Assembly: GCA_965250025.1 (NCBI GenBank)
Contig: OZ252283.1
Location: 2,480,001-2,544,000, forward strand
Origin: CBDDLD01 sp965250025
GTDB lineage: Bacteria; Bacteroidota; Bacteroidia; Flavobacteriales; Flavobacteriaceae
DNA length: 64,000 nucleotides
Direction: 5' to 3'
Shown: positions 19,001-26,930 of the stretch, piece after piece
How the letters are laid out: each line of letters opens with the position of its first letter
Numbering within the stretch: the first letter of the stretch is position 1
Made by a program: the position numbers and the translations under genes
Notes under the pieces: model-generated
Told to the model about the DNA's origin: nothing
Databases searched by the model: none
The model's input: only the letters and a program-made list of their open reading frames with translations

Positions 19001-19318
19001 AATTATGCAGGCAGTGAAAGTATTTTAACCAGCCTGTGGAAAATTGATGAGCAATCAAGTACAGAAATTATAAAATATTTTTACGATAATATTTCTGATG
19101 GTCAAACTAAAAATGAAGCGCTTCAAAACGCTAAACTAAAATATTTGTCAAAGGCTGAAGGTCGTACCATAGCCCCTCAATACTGGGCCGGATTAGTACT
19201 CATCGGAGACACCTCGCCAATCGACATCTCTAATTCTGATAAAGGCATATGGCTAATCGCTTCAATAATTATAGCCATAATTTTACTCTATATCACAAGA
19301 AAAAAGACTATCAAATGA
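16100..19318 (+). CDS. TPR-CHAT caspase-like protein, membrane anchored
   Basis: 1,072-aa protein. A signal peptide (IVIFIAFFFIKTGFCQ) is followed by about ten TPR-type helical repeats to about residue 520, a helical linker, and a C-terminal CHAT domain. The caspase-like dyad appears intact: H901 in HIGTHAES and C947 in LTACETG, with downstream SGEGMISLAHAF and SILTSLWKIDEQS motifs of the family. A transmembrane helix (IWLIASIIIAIILLYI) precedes a basic tail, so the bulk should lie in the periplasm. I use the ATG at 16100 rather than the TTG at 16094. It starts two bases after the anti-sigma-like gene stop. The protease substrate is unknown; the anti-sigma-like protein next door is an obvious candidate. 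Confidence 0.85.
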   Translation: MLALKRIVIFIAFFFIKTGFCQNADSIDIKAIDRLISEENYSEAKALTLKHIDHYISNNQFYEVADYAYYLGVIDSKAQNKDSAIKTVTDFEHKIYSLTDNLKALRQLSLEIGSFYEAVGDSKTAADYNHKALKITKSMPNAKGSDLGLIQSNLGVFYSRLGDITTGASYHKKALESYKTDPDTEPSNFYITYNSLGGMMWYASKFDSAVVYYKKADKILKTLEQTPWNKYYRPASLNNNIAGIYSIQGNMDAALQAMQKTINNLNAFLKEDISEIRRNHASEFLFQAIDNYGGLHKDIKDYKKAEQLIRYAYELKKQHLAKESPEVAKGKVLLGQIHIPLKNYEEAETFLNEGIADFKNMPGDYTYWLADALYHKGILKMETDSIASAKLCFIEAEHYYKASLGDYYDEVYLDFVVNASNFYAQTNDEKKALEMAEEGYSYIVANQGKNTLLEYYQLLNLADIHYTLEDYNRALEKSKSAINLLNSDVFKANSRLNRLQIDSKKVSAVLIKVKSEYHLQESKTVDFLKRLLEELNTAIIILEEQKSFIADDSASSILLQDNNELFALAKQINLELYELTNTPVYLTNILGIHESLIYNKIRQRLNSKSAKLTASLPEAVIKKEQELKNALNQSLNSTEGGFNDFLDKEKQWITFLSELKKEHPNYYQLRYASISQSLDDITSNIPQATTLVRYVYIKDELYAFIINTDGIRLHNIDTVNLNTQLEALNKKIEYTEPVFDVLYNLYHKLWQPFIDDIKHQNVIILPDRDLFNLSFEMLTNTPTDSYKNLIDHCLLSNYKLSYNYSLFLIEKESQPIGYTSNFIAFAPEFNDAMKASYKISVKDSIDIDHNYLTLLPQPFAKDLAKDYSELFNGASFLNENASKQLFTSNAKEHKIIHIGTHAESDNVSPELSRLIFAKDTDSQDNSLYTYEIYNHNLASNLAILTACETGKPTYQSGEGMISLAHAFNYAGSESILTSLWKIDEQSSTEIIKYFYDNISDGQTKNEALQNAKLKYLSKAEGRTIAPQYWAGLVLIGDTSPIDISNSDKGIWLIASIIIAIILLYITRKKTIK

Positions 19319-19325
19319 TAGTCTT
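19304..19325. terminator. Bidirectional terminator between convergent genes
   Basis: Perfect 10-bp stem (AAGACTATCA / TGATAGTCTT) with a 2-base loop, overlapping the CHAT gene stop codon. On the minus strand the stem is followed by a T-rich run complementary to AAGAAAA, so it should work best for the minus-strand adhesin gene ending at 19363. Confidence 0.7.
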
Positions 19326-19362
19326 CTTACAATAACGCTTTACTAACCCTATACCCAAAGCG

Positions 19363-21990
19363 TTAATTTATAATGAGCTTTTTTATGGTAGTCTTTTTAC
19401 CATGATCTAATCTTATGAAATATATGCCCTGAGAAAAACCACTTATATCCAAGACAGTTTCGGGTGTATCAAAACTATCTGCTTTTACCATTTGTCCTAA
19501 TTGATCATAAATTTTATAATTTATTACGCCATACGATTGTTTGGCCTTGATTGTCAAAATGTTACTAGCAGGATTTGGCATCACCTCAACAGCATCACTA
19601 AAATCATCTTCTTGCACAGATAAAGTAGTGCCTTCAATATCCATAAAATATGCTCCAAAATCGTCTTCATCATTTCCTCGTATGGCTATATAATAGGTAG
19701 ATGTCCCGTCTGACACAAATGGTCTGACAAAGTTAAACCCTGCTGTACAACCCGACTGCGGTTCAAATTCTACTTGCCCAAAACTGTATAGGCAAGTAAG
19801 ATCATTGCAATCGCCTGTAAATACGCCTACGCGTTCAGAAAATGGACGGTTACAAAACAACAATCTTATCTCTTCCTCAACACCAGACCCTGTGTACGAG
19901 TACCAAACCACTTTATCGTCATCGTTTGTAGAGATCCCACATACAGGAATAGCATCAAAATTTGTGGCCCATGTACTATCTCCTGAATAGGACATTCCGA
20001 TTTCCACAGGAATCGCATCTATACAATTGTTATTAGTTGGCGGTGGTGGCGGAATGCTTATGCATAGATTAAACGATGCATCCAATCCTTGTTCTGAAGA
20101 AAAACGGCTCATTGATACCCGTAAATAATAAGTGTTTCCCACAATGAGCTCATAAAAGATCGCATTCTCATCCTCGTCATTATAGGCGCAATAAATATTA
20201 TCTATATCATCTTCTGTACTACAATCCGATATGTCGTCATATAAGATTGCTGTATAATCAGTATCCCTGAAATCACTATTGGTTGGAATGATCTCAAACT
20301 CGTAATATGTAGATGTGGCTACAAAGGTGAACCACACATCCTCATCATGAAAACTACAGTCTTCAAAATTATCTGGAGCATATGATGCACCTAACGTATT
20401 TCCGGAAGCAAAAAAAGTACATGCCTCTGAAGTCAATTCTGTCAACACTTCAGCATTTTGACAATCGTTATTTTGTGGTATTGTAGATTGGAGCCACTCA
20501 AAAGGACCTGCCCAATCACTAAAAACGCCACCACCACAATCTGTACGCACATAGAATTCATAAGTTACATTTTCTGTACCTGCTACTGTTATTGAAGTTT
20601 CAATTGTTGATATTCCTGAACCTGTAGGCTGCCCCATGCCTTCTTCCTGTACTACATATTCCCATGCCATTTGACTTGAATCATATGGATTCCATGAAAT
20701 TTCTGCCTCAGTAACAGATGTAATGTTAACATCCAAATCCAAAGGAAACACACAATTCAAAGGTTCTATACAAACTTCTGAAACTTCTGGATCTGGTTGA
20801 AATCCTGACCGCCATATTGCTAAACTATATGCTGTATTTGGTTCTAAGTTTATTACAGATTGAGGTAACATATTAGTAGGATTTCTATAGCAAAACACCT
20901 CTTCATTTCTAAAGCAAATCCCTTGACTATTACAGTTTAGAGAATGTATTACAAAATTATCGTTAGGATCTGTTGTCGTTATTTTTATCGCTCCATTCGC
21001 CGGACTTATAAAACGTGTCCAGACACCTGTTTTTTGTACAGTAGCCTGTGGGTCACAACTAAAATTCAGATATACGTTCGTATTATTTGGAATGGCGTAA
21101 AATGGAAATGAGGCATTATAATCGAAAGTTATAGTTGGGGTTGCACTACAATTTTGAGAGGACAGGTCTATTGGTATAGGAAAAGCTACAGACTCACCAA
21201 GCAATGGCTGAGTAATGGTATATGGCCCTATCCATTGACTCTCTTGACTTCCGCAATTTGACTGCACATAATAATCGTAAGCAGTTCCCGCCATAAGATC
21301 TGCAACTTCTACAAATCCTACTCCGGTTGTACTATCTTCAGTAATCACAGTACCATTACCCAATTCAAAACCAGCTTCTCCATATTCAACCGTCCAGTCT
21401 GATTGCCCTGACACATTCCGCCATGTCAATATACTCTCTGTTAGTGATGTTGATGAACCACTTAATGCATAGGGACTAGGACAATCAAAAGAATCGTTCG
21501 AGAATTCATCGAATCGCAACCATCCTGTTCCTGGACCTGTAGAAACAATAGCTAGATATATACTTTGACCTGCATATGCTGATAAGTCATACTCATATTG
21601 TGTGTAATTACTGAATTCTGCTTGTGGATCGGTTTCACTGGCTAAAATGACAGAGAAATCATTTATTAAAGTTCCGGATGTCGACAATCTGATGTCAAAA
21701 TTCTGCAGTGAATTGACACTTAACACATGAAATGCCACACGTTCTGACACACCTGCAGTTACTGTAAATTGAGGCGTGATAAGGTAATCTTCATCTGTAT
21801 TTGAGTCGGTAAATAGTATCAGACCATTACCACCTCCCCAACCTTGTTGAGTAGATTGCCATTCGTCTCCCCCATCAATATCTAAAACCATCCAATTGTC
21901 AGGGATTCCGGAATTAAAATCTTCAAAGAACTGTGCCTCCGTTTTTGTAAGGCATAAAAAAGCGACAACGAATAGTAAAATATGTTTCAT
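19363..21990 (-). CDS. T9SS type A secreted protein with fibronectin-like and adhesin domains
   Basis: 875-aa secreted protein. Signal peptide MKHILLFVVAFLCLTKTEAQ, then an N-terminal choice-of-anchor/cleaved-adhesin-like domain (FFEDFNSGIPDNWMVLDID ... DEDYLITPQFTV), two fibronectin type III-like modules (LSGSSTSLTESILTWRNVSG; NITSVTEAEISWNPYDSSQ), and two Ca-binding-like pre-peptidase modules (NNDCQNAEVLTEL; NNNCIDAIPVEIG). The C-terminal ~75 residues (VMPNPASNILTIKA ... GIYFIRLDHGKKTTIKKLIIN) are a type A sorting domain for T9SS export and cell-surface attachment. No catalytic domain is visible. The start at 21990 is supported by an 18-base initiation region identical to that of the upstream neighbour on the same strand. 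Confidence 0.85.
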   Translation of the reverse strand: MKHILLFVVAFLCLTKTEAQFFEDFNSGIPDNWMVLDIDGGDEWQSTQQGWGGGNGLILFTDSNTDEDYLITPQFTVTAGVSERVAFHVLSVNSLQNFDIRLSTSGTLINDFSVILASETDPQAEFSNYTQYEYDLSAYAGQSIYLAIVSTGPGTGWLRFDEFSNDSFDCPSPYALSGSSTSLTESILTWRNVSGQSDWTVEYGEAGFELGNGTVITEDSTTGVGFVEVADLMAGTAYDYYVQSNCGSQESQWIGPYTITQPLLGESVAFPIPIDLSSQNCSATPTITFDYNASFPFYAIPNNTNVYLNFSCDPQATVQKTGVWTRFISPANGAIKITTTDPNDNFVIHSLNCNSQGICFRNEEVFCYRNPTNMLPQSVINLEPNTAYSLAIWRSGFQPDPEVSEVCIEPLNCVFPLDLDVNITSVTEAEISWNPYDSSQMAWEYVVQEEGMGQPTGSGISTIETSITVAGTENVTYEFYVRTDCGGGVFSDWAGPFEWLQSTIPQNNDCQNAEVLTELTSEACTFFASGNTLGASYAPDNFEDCSFHDEDVWFTFVATSTYYEFEIIPTNSDFRDTDYTAILYDDISDCSTEDDIDNIYCAYNDEDENAIFYELIVGNTYYLRVSMSRFSSEQGLDASFNLCISIPPPPPTNNNCIDAIPVEIGMSYSGDSTWATNFDAIPVCGISTNDDDKVVWYSYTGSGVEEEIRLLFCNRPFSERVGVFTGDCNDLTCLYSFGQVEFEPQSGCTAGFNFVRPFVSDGTSTYYIAIRGNDEDDFGAYFMDIEGTTLSVQEDDFSDAVEVMPNPASNILTIKAKQSYGVINYKIYDQLGQMVKADSFDTPETVLDISGFSQGIYFIRLDHGKKTTIKKLIIN

Positions 21991-22046
21991 GATTAATAGC
22001 ATTAAAGGGTTACATACATGTATCGTAATACTCCCAAAAAGTCATC

Positions 22047-22079
22047 AAAAAAACGACCATCAAAACTGATGGCCGTTTT
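22047..22079 (-). terminator. Rho-independent terminator of the repeat adhesin gene
   Basis: Inverted repeat with 13-base arms (22050-22062 and 22067-22079) that pairs fully in RNA if one G-U pair is allowed, loop of four, followed on the minus strand by seven T residues. It lies 30 bases downstream of the stop of the gene ending at 22109. Confidence 0.8.
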
Positions 22080-22108
22080 CTAAACATCGCATTTGAAACA
22101 ACGAATTG

Positions 22109-25100
22109 CTATTGCTTGATCATTCGTTTTATGATTGAACTTGTTATTGAATTAATTCTTAAAAAATAAACTCCACTTGATAAGTCATGCAAATCGATCA
22201 CTTTTTCTAGACGCATATCTTTCAGATCTATCCGGGTTATTATACTACCTTTAGCATCTATAATCGTTAGGTCTGTCAACTCATTATTGCCAACGTTTCT
22301 TATTGTAATACGATCACTAGCAGGATTCGGATAAATACTAACCTCATCATCGCTTAGTACGTTATCATCTACTCCTAAAGTTTGGTCATTCACTTCTAAA
22401 TTGAAGCTACATTTAGTACTATTTCCAAAGTCGTCAATGACTTCTACTTCAATTAAATATTCACCATCAGGCAGACTGGTTCCCGGAGAAGGTGTTTGAA
22501 TTGTTGTAAATCCACAATTATCATCAGCCGTAACGTCACCTTGTAACACATAATCTGGTAATACATATGCGCCTATCGAGTTTTGTACTAATCCGGGAGG
22601 GCAACTTATGGTTGGCAATATGTTATCTTCTACAGTTACTGTTGCCGGTGCAGAATCGCTATTACCACTCTGATCCGTGACTGTAAGGTTTACTGTATTT
22701 TCACCCAGATTTGCACAGGTGAAATCTGTAACGTCTAAACTTAAACTCGCTATTGAGCAGTTATCGCTTGAACCATCATCGATATCGCCTGTGGTAATAC
22801 TGGCATTACCCGATGCATCTAACTCAACTGTGATGCTTTGCGTTACTACTGTTGGCAATACATTATCTTCTACGGTTACTGTTGCTGGTGCAGAATCGCT
22901 ATTACCACTCTGATCCGTGACTGTAAGGTTTACTGTATTTTCACCCAGATTTGCACAGGTAAAATCTGTGACGTCTAAACTTAAACTCGCTATTGAGCAG
23001 TTATCGCTTGAACCATCATCGATATTGCCTGTGGTAATGCTGGCATTACCAGACGCATCTAACTGTACCGTGATATTTTGCGTTATTACCGTTGGTAATA
23101 CATTATCTTCTACAGTTACTGTTGCCGGTGCAGAATCGCTATTACCGCTCTGATCTGTGACTGTAAGGTTTACTGTATTTTCACCCAGATTAGCACAGGT
23201 GAAATCTGTAACATCTAAACTTAAACTTGCTATTGAGCAGTTATCGCTTGTACCATCATCAATATCACCTGTGGTAATGCTAACATTACCCGATGCATCT
23301 AACTCAACTGTGATGTTTTGCGTTACTACCGTTGGCAATACATTATCTTCTACAGTTACTGTAGCTTGAGCATTACCTACATTACCATCATTATCTGTAA
23401 CTGTTAAGGTTACTGTGTTATCGCCTAAATCAGCACAGGTAAAATCCATTACATCTAAAACAAACTGTAATTCATTAGTAGGTGTACAATTGTCGGTGGT
23501 ACCATCATCAATTTGATCCGTTGTAATACTTGCATTTCCAGAAGCATCTAACTGTATTGTAATATCCTGAGTCAACACATCCGGTGGCAAAATATCTAAC
23601 TTATCGATAATGGTAAGGACAACTTTATTATTATCAGGATAAGACACTTCAAAAGTGTAACGCTTCCCATCAAAATCTACATTTTCTATCGGAGATTGTA
23701 AATTTTGTGTATTAATGGTTCCTGAAGTGTTTACTATGACAAATGCATCTCCAACATCACCTTCAAAGCCCATAATGACAGCCACTGAACCATTCATATC
23801 CGCATTACCTTGTATGTTTAGTACATCGTGCTCGGTATCTGGTGCCAGTCCATTGAGTTCCATTTCCAATTGCGAAGTGGCCTCTGATTCAAAATCTCCT
23901 TGTACTGATAGTGTTCCCGGTGATAATCCCGGTGAAAAAATACCGTTATTCACATAATTGGATGTGACTGGTAAATCAAATGTACTTACGCCTTTGACCA
24001 CTCCGGTCACTTCATTGGTAAAAATTAAAAAGCTAGCGATCTCCAATTCTCCGGTTTCTACCTGTATGGTTCCTGAATTGTTCGTTTCAACATCAATTTG
24101 TGCCTGCCCGGTCGTGGTTGTTCTCTTAATTGTACCTGCGTTATTAAGAACATGTATGGTACCCCCTGACCATGATATATTACCTCCATCAGACTGCATA
24201 TCTAATACGCCTGAAGCTTCATTATTGAATACACCCTGAGATATAAGTAGATCTCCCACAGAAGTTATATTTAAAGTTCCAGAGTTATTAAATACAGAGT
24301 CTCCAAATATGGACTTACTAGCGTTAGAGGTAAGATTAATGGTCCCTATATTATTAAGTGACCCGCCGCCGTTTAGTGAACCGGCTCTCCAATTCACACT
24401 CCCCGAACCTGTAAAGTTTAAAGAGGCATCTACAGGTACACTGACAATATTAGTCCAATTTAATTCGCCATCAACAAGACCTACTAGTTCTCCTGATAAG
24501 GTCATTGTAGTATCCCAATCCATTGCTGCTCCTGCAAATACATTATAGGTTCCTGCAGTAAAGTTTTTCCCTATTGTATCTTGGAAGGATAAAATACCGG
24601 TTTCCACCGTTATGGTACCTCCATTATTATTCAACAGAGCTACGATTTGGGCTTCGCCAATTGAAGACGTCCGTTTAATCAGCCCTTCGTTATTAATAAT
24701 ATGTACCGAACCTCCTGACCAGGAAATATTTCCTCCAGCAGCTTGCATATCTAATACGCCTGAAGCTTCATTATTGAATACACCTTGAGATATAAGTAGA
24801 TCTCCTATCGTTGTAATGTTGAATGTTCCTGAGTTATTGAATGTACTATCTCCGCTTATAATTTTGGAACCGTTAGAGATCAGGTTTAATTCGATAAGAT
24901 TGTTTAGGGTTCCACCTCCATTTAGTGTTCCTGTAACCCAGTTAACAGCACCTGTGCCTGTAAAATTAAAGGTTGCAGTATCTTCATTTGCTACGGTTAC
25001 AATGTTATTCCAGTTTAAATTACCATCAACAGTTCCTGTTAGAGTGCCTTCTAAGTTCATGGTGGTATCCCAATCCATAGTAGCTCCCGCAAATACATTG

Positions 25101-26347
25101 TATGTTCCTGCTGTAAAATTCTTCCCTATAACATTCTGAAAGGATAATATCCCACTTTCCACAGTTATGGTTCCGCCATTATTGTTTAATTGTGCTATAA
25201 TTTGTGCCTCTCCTAAGGTAGTGGTACGTTTGATCAGTCCAAAATTATTAAGGATATGAACTGTACCACCCGACCAAGATATATTTCCACCGTCTGCCTG
25301 CATATCTATGACTCCGGATGCCTCATTATTGAACACGCCTTGGGTGATTAACAAATCGCCCAAACTGGTAATATTGAAAGCTCCTAAATTATTGAACACG
25401 GTATTGCCATTAATGATCTTAGAACCATTAGATATGAGGTTAAGTTCTCCTAAGTTATTCAGTGTACCACCACCATTCAATGTCCCTACAGACCAATTTA
25501 CAGTTCCGGAACCCGAAAAGTTTAAAGTGGCCATTTCTGTATTTAGTACAGTTACAGTACTGTTCCAATTCAAAGTCCCATCTATGGTTCCTGTTATATT
25601 TCCTGAAAGTGTCATTATCGTATCCCAATCCATTACTGCACCAGATGATACATTATATGTCCCGTCAGTAAAATTTTTACCTATGGCATCCTGAAATGCC
25701 AAAATACCACTCTCAACTGATATGGTACCATCATTGTTATTTAGGAGTACGATAATTTGCGCTTCACCATCTGTGGTGGTTCTGCGTATAAGTCCAGCAT
25801 TATTAAGGATATGTGTGGTACCTCCTGACCAACTAATATTTCCACCATTGGCTTGCATATCTATAATTCCTGAGGCCTCATTATTGAGAATACCATTGGT
25901 AATCAATAAGTCACCTAAAGTGGTAATATTAATAGTTCCTGAGTTATTTACAACGGTATCACCATTAATGATCTTAGAGTTGTTACTTCCCAAATTTATA
26001 AGCCCGGAAGCTGCTAAGGTACTCGAACTACCATTCAATGTCCCTGAATTCCAGAATACCGTTGAATTCTCTCCAAATGTTGAAGGCTCTGTAAAAGAAA
26101 AATTGGTATTCATCTCAAATACGGAATCGCCCTGAAGATCAATAGATTTCACACTACCCGCAACATTAAGTGTTACTGTGAACCCTGTTGGAATGATAAC
26201 ATCATCTGCTACCGTAGGCACCAGATTGGTATCCCAATTATCTGTATTGTTCCAATTGGTATTGGTTCCTGCACCTGTCCATGTCGTTTGTGCTAACGCT
26301 ACTGTTGTAGCAATAAATGCCAACAGTAAAAGTAATTGTTGTTTCAT
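22109..26347 (-). CDS. Large T9SS type A repeat adhesin
   Basis: 1,412-aa secreted protein. Signal peptide MKQQLLLLLAFIATTVALAQ; then about four repeats of roughly 183-185 aa (each with NNEASGxxDMQ, GGNISWSGG, GEAQI, GKNFTxGTYNV, LNGGG and SKII segments) that look like beta-helix units; then a spacer; then three nearly identical 80-aa HYR/Ig-like repeats (DNCSIASLSLDVTDFTCANL ... NSDSAPATVTVEDN) plus a more divergent one; and a C-terminal type A sorting domain (IYPNPASDRITIRNVGNNEL ... GVYFLRINSITSSIIKRMIKQ). It is probably a surface adhesin or matrix protein. It is separated from the next adhesin gene by a strong terminator, so each is its own transcript. Confidence 0.85.
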   Translation of the reverse strand: MKQQLLLLLAFIATTVALAQTTWTGAGTNTNWNNTDNWDTNLVPTVADDVIIPTGFTVTLNVAGSVKSIDLQGDSVFEMNTNFSFTEPSTFGENSTVFWNSGTLNGSSSTLAASGLINLGSNNSKIINGDTVVNNSGTINITTLGDLLITNGILNNEASGIIDMQANGGNISWSGGTTHILNNAGLIRRTTTDGEAQIIVLLNNNDGTISVESGILAFQDAIGKNFTDGTYNVSSGAVMDWDTIMTLSGNITGTIDGTLNWNSTVTVLNTEMATLNFSGSGTVNWSVGTLNGGGTLNNLGELNLISNGSKIINGNTVFNNLGAFNITSLGDLLITQGVFNNEASGVIDMQADGGNISWSGGTVHILNNFGLIKRTTTLGEAQIIAQLNNNGGTITVESGILSFQNVIGKNFTAGTYNVFAGATMDWDTTMNLEGTLTGTVDGNLNWNNIVTVANEDTATFNFTGTGAVNWVTGTLNGGGTLNNLIELNLISNGSKIISGDSTFNNSGTFNITTIGDLLISQGVFNNEASGVLDMQAAGGNISWSGGSVHIINNEGLIKRTSSIGEAQIVALLNNNGGTITVETGILSFQDTIGKNFTAGTYNVFAGAAMDWDTTMTLSGELVGLVDGELNWTNIVSVPVDASLNFTGSGSVNWRAGSLNGGGSLNNIGTINLTSNASKSIFGDSVFNNSGTLNITSVGDLLISQGVFNNEASGVLDMQSDGGNISWSGGTIHVLNNAGTIKRTTTTGQAQIDVETNNSGTIQVETGELEIASFLIFTNEVTGVVKGVSTFDLPVTSNYVNNGIFSPGLSPGTLSVQGDFESEATSQLEMELNGLAPDTEHDVLNIQGNADMNGSVAVIMGFEGDVGDAFVIVNTSGTINTQNLQSPIENVDFDGKRYTFEVSYPDNNKVVLTIIDKLDILPPDVLTQDITIQLDASGNASITTDQIDDGTTDNCTPTNELQFVLDVMDFTCADLGDNTVTLTVTDNDGNVGNAQATVTVEDNVLPTVVTQNITVELDASGNVSITTGDIDDGTSDNCSIASLSLDVTDFTCANLGENTVNLTVTDQSGNSDSAPATVTVEDNVLPTVITQNITVQLDASGNASITTGNIDDGSSDNCSIASLSLDVTDFTCANLGENTVNLTVTDQSGNSDSAPATVTVEDNVLPTVVTQSITVELDASGNASITTGDIDDGSSDNCSIASLSLDVTDFTCANLGENTVNLTVTDQSGNSDSAPATVTVEDNILPTISCPPGLVQNSIGAYVLPDYVLQGDVTADDNCGFTTIQTPSPGTSLPDGEYLIEVEVIDDFGNSTKCSFNLEVNDQTLGVDDNVLSDDEVSIYPNPASDRITIRNVGNNELTDLTIIDAKGSIITRIDLKDMRLEKVIDLHDLSSGVYFLRINSITSSIIKRMIKQ
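22617..23339 (-). repeat. Three tandem 240-bp repeats inside the adhesin gene
   Basis: Each unit encodes 80 aa of a HYR/Ig-like module. The units start about 22617, 22857 and 23097 and differ by only a few substitutions. A fourth, clearly divergent unit follows to about 23580. Near identity at the DNA level indicates recent duplication or gene conversion. Confidence 0.85.
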
Positions 26348-26437
26348 GATTAATAGCTTTATAATGTTTATATGCTATTACATCGAAACCTTTTTATTTT
26401 GTCATCAACTTTATAAAATCTACCTCTTCAATGTCAT

Positions 26438-26896
26438 CTATGATCTGGGTTTATTCAGCCCTCTGTCATACATAACAATACTTCCCGCTACTGATACATT
26501 TAAGCTTAGTTGCGATTTAAACTTTATCAAAAAATGGCTTTTTTCAATGGCTTGTTTTGACAGACCATGGTCTTCAGCGCCTAATAGATATACACAGCGT
26601 CTTGGATGATGAAAGTCTTCTAAAGCCTCAGCAGTTTCAGTTAACTCTACACCTACCAATCTGGCGCCTTTAGGAAGGTTATTATAAAAATCATCAAAAG
26701 TATTGTAATGAAAATAAGGCATTGACTTTACCGCATTATGCGTATCACAAGCTTGTTTGGCATAACGATTACCTATTGTAAAAATAAAACTGGCACCAAG
26801 ATTTTGAGCTGAACGCCAGAGGACGCCTAAGTTCTCTGGCGTTTTACCATTTTGAATACCTATACCAAAGAACTCATTTTTAAAATTATCTGTCAT
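26438..26896 (-). CDS. TrmH-family (SPOUT) RNA methyltransferase
   Basis: 152-aa protein of the SpoU/TrmH knotted methyltransferase family, presumably 2'-O-methylating a tRNA or rRNA ribose with S-adenosylmethionine. The three motifs are visible: NGKTPENLGVLWRSAQNLGA near the start, VYLLGAEDHGLS, and LNVSVAGSIVMYDR near the end, which form the knot. The N-terminal substrate-recognition domain of larger members is absent. The exact target nucleotide cannot be assigned. It follows the hydrolase-ankyrin gene by 34 bases on the same strand. Confidence 0.85.
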   Translation of the reverse strand: MTDNFKNEFFGIGIQNGKTPENLGVLWRSAQNLGASFIFTIGNRYAKQACDTHNAVKSMPYFHYNTFDDFYNNLPKGARLVGVELTETAEALEDFHHPRRCVYLLGAEDHGLSKQAIEKSHFLIKFKSQLSLNVSVAGSIVMYDRGLNKPRS

Positions 26897-26930
26897 GAGC
26901 CAAAAATAAGTATTCTCTTTATTCTTTAAC

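Noticed and set aside
22677..25694. Series of plus-strand ORFs of 70-130 codons
   Set aside because: They are antisense to the repeat adhesin and recur with the 240-bp and ~550-bp repeat periods. Repeated sequence keeps the frame open by chance.
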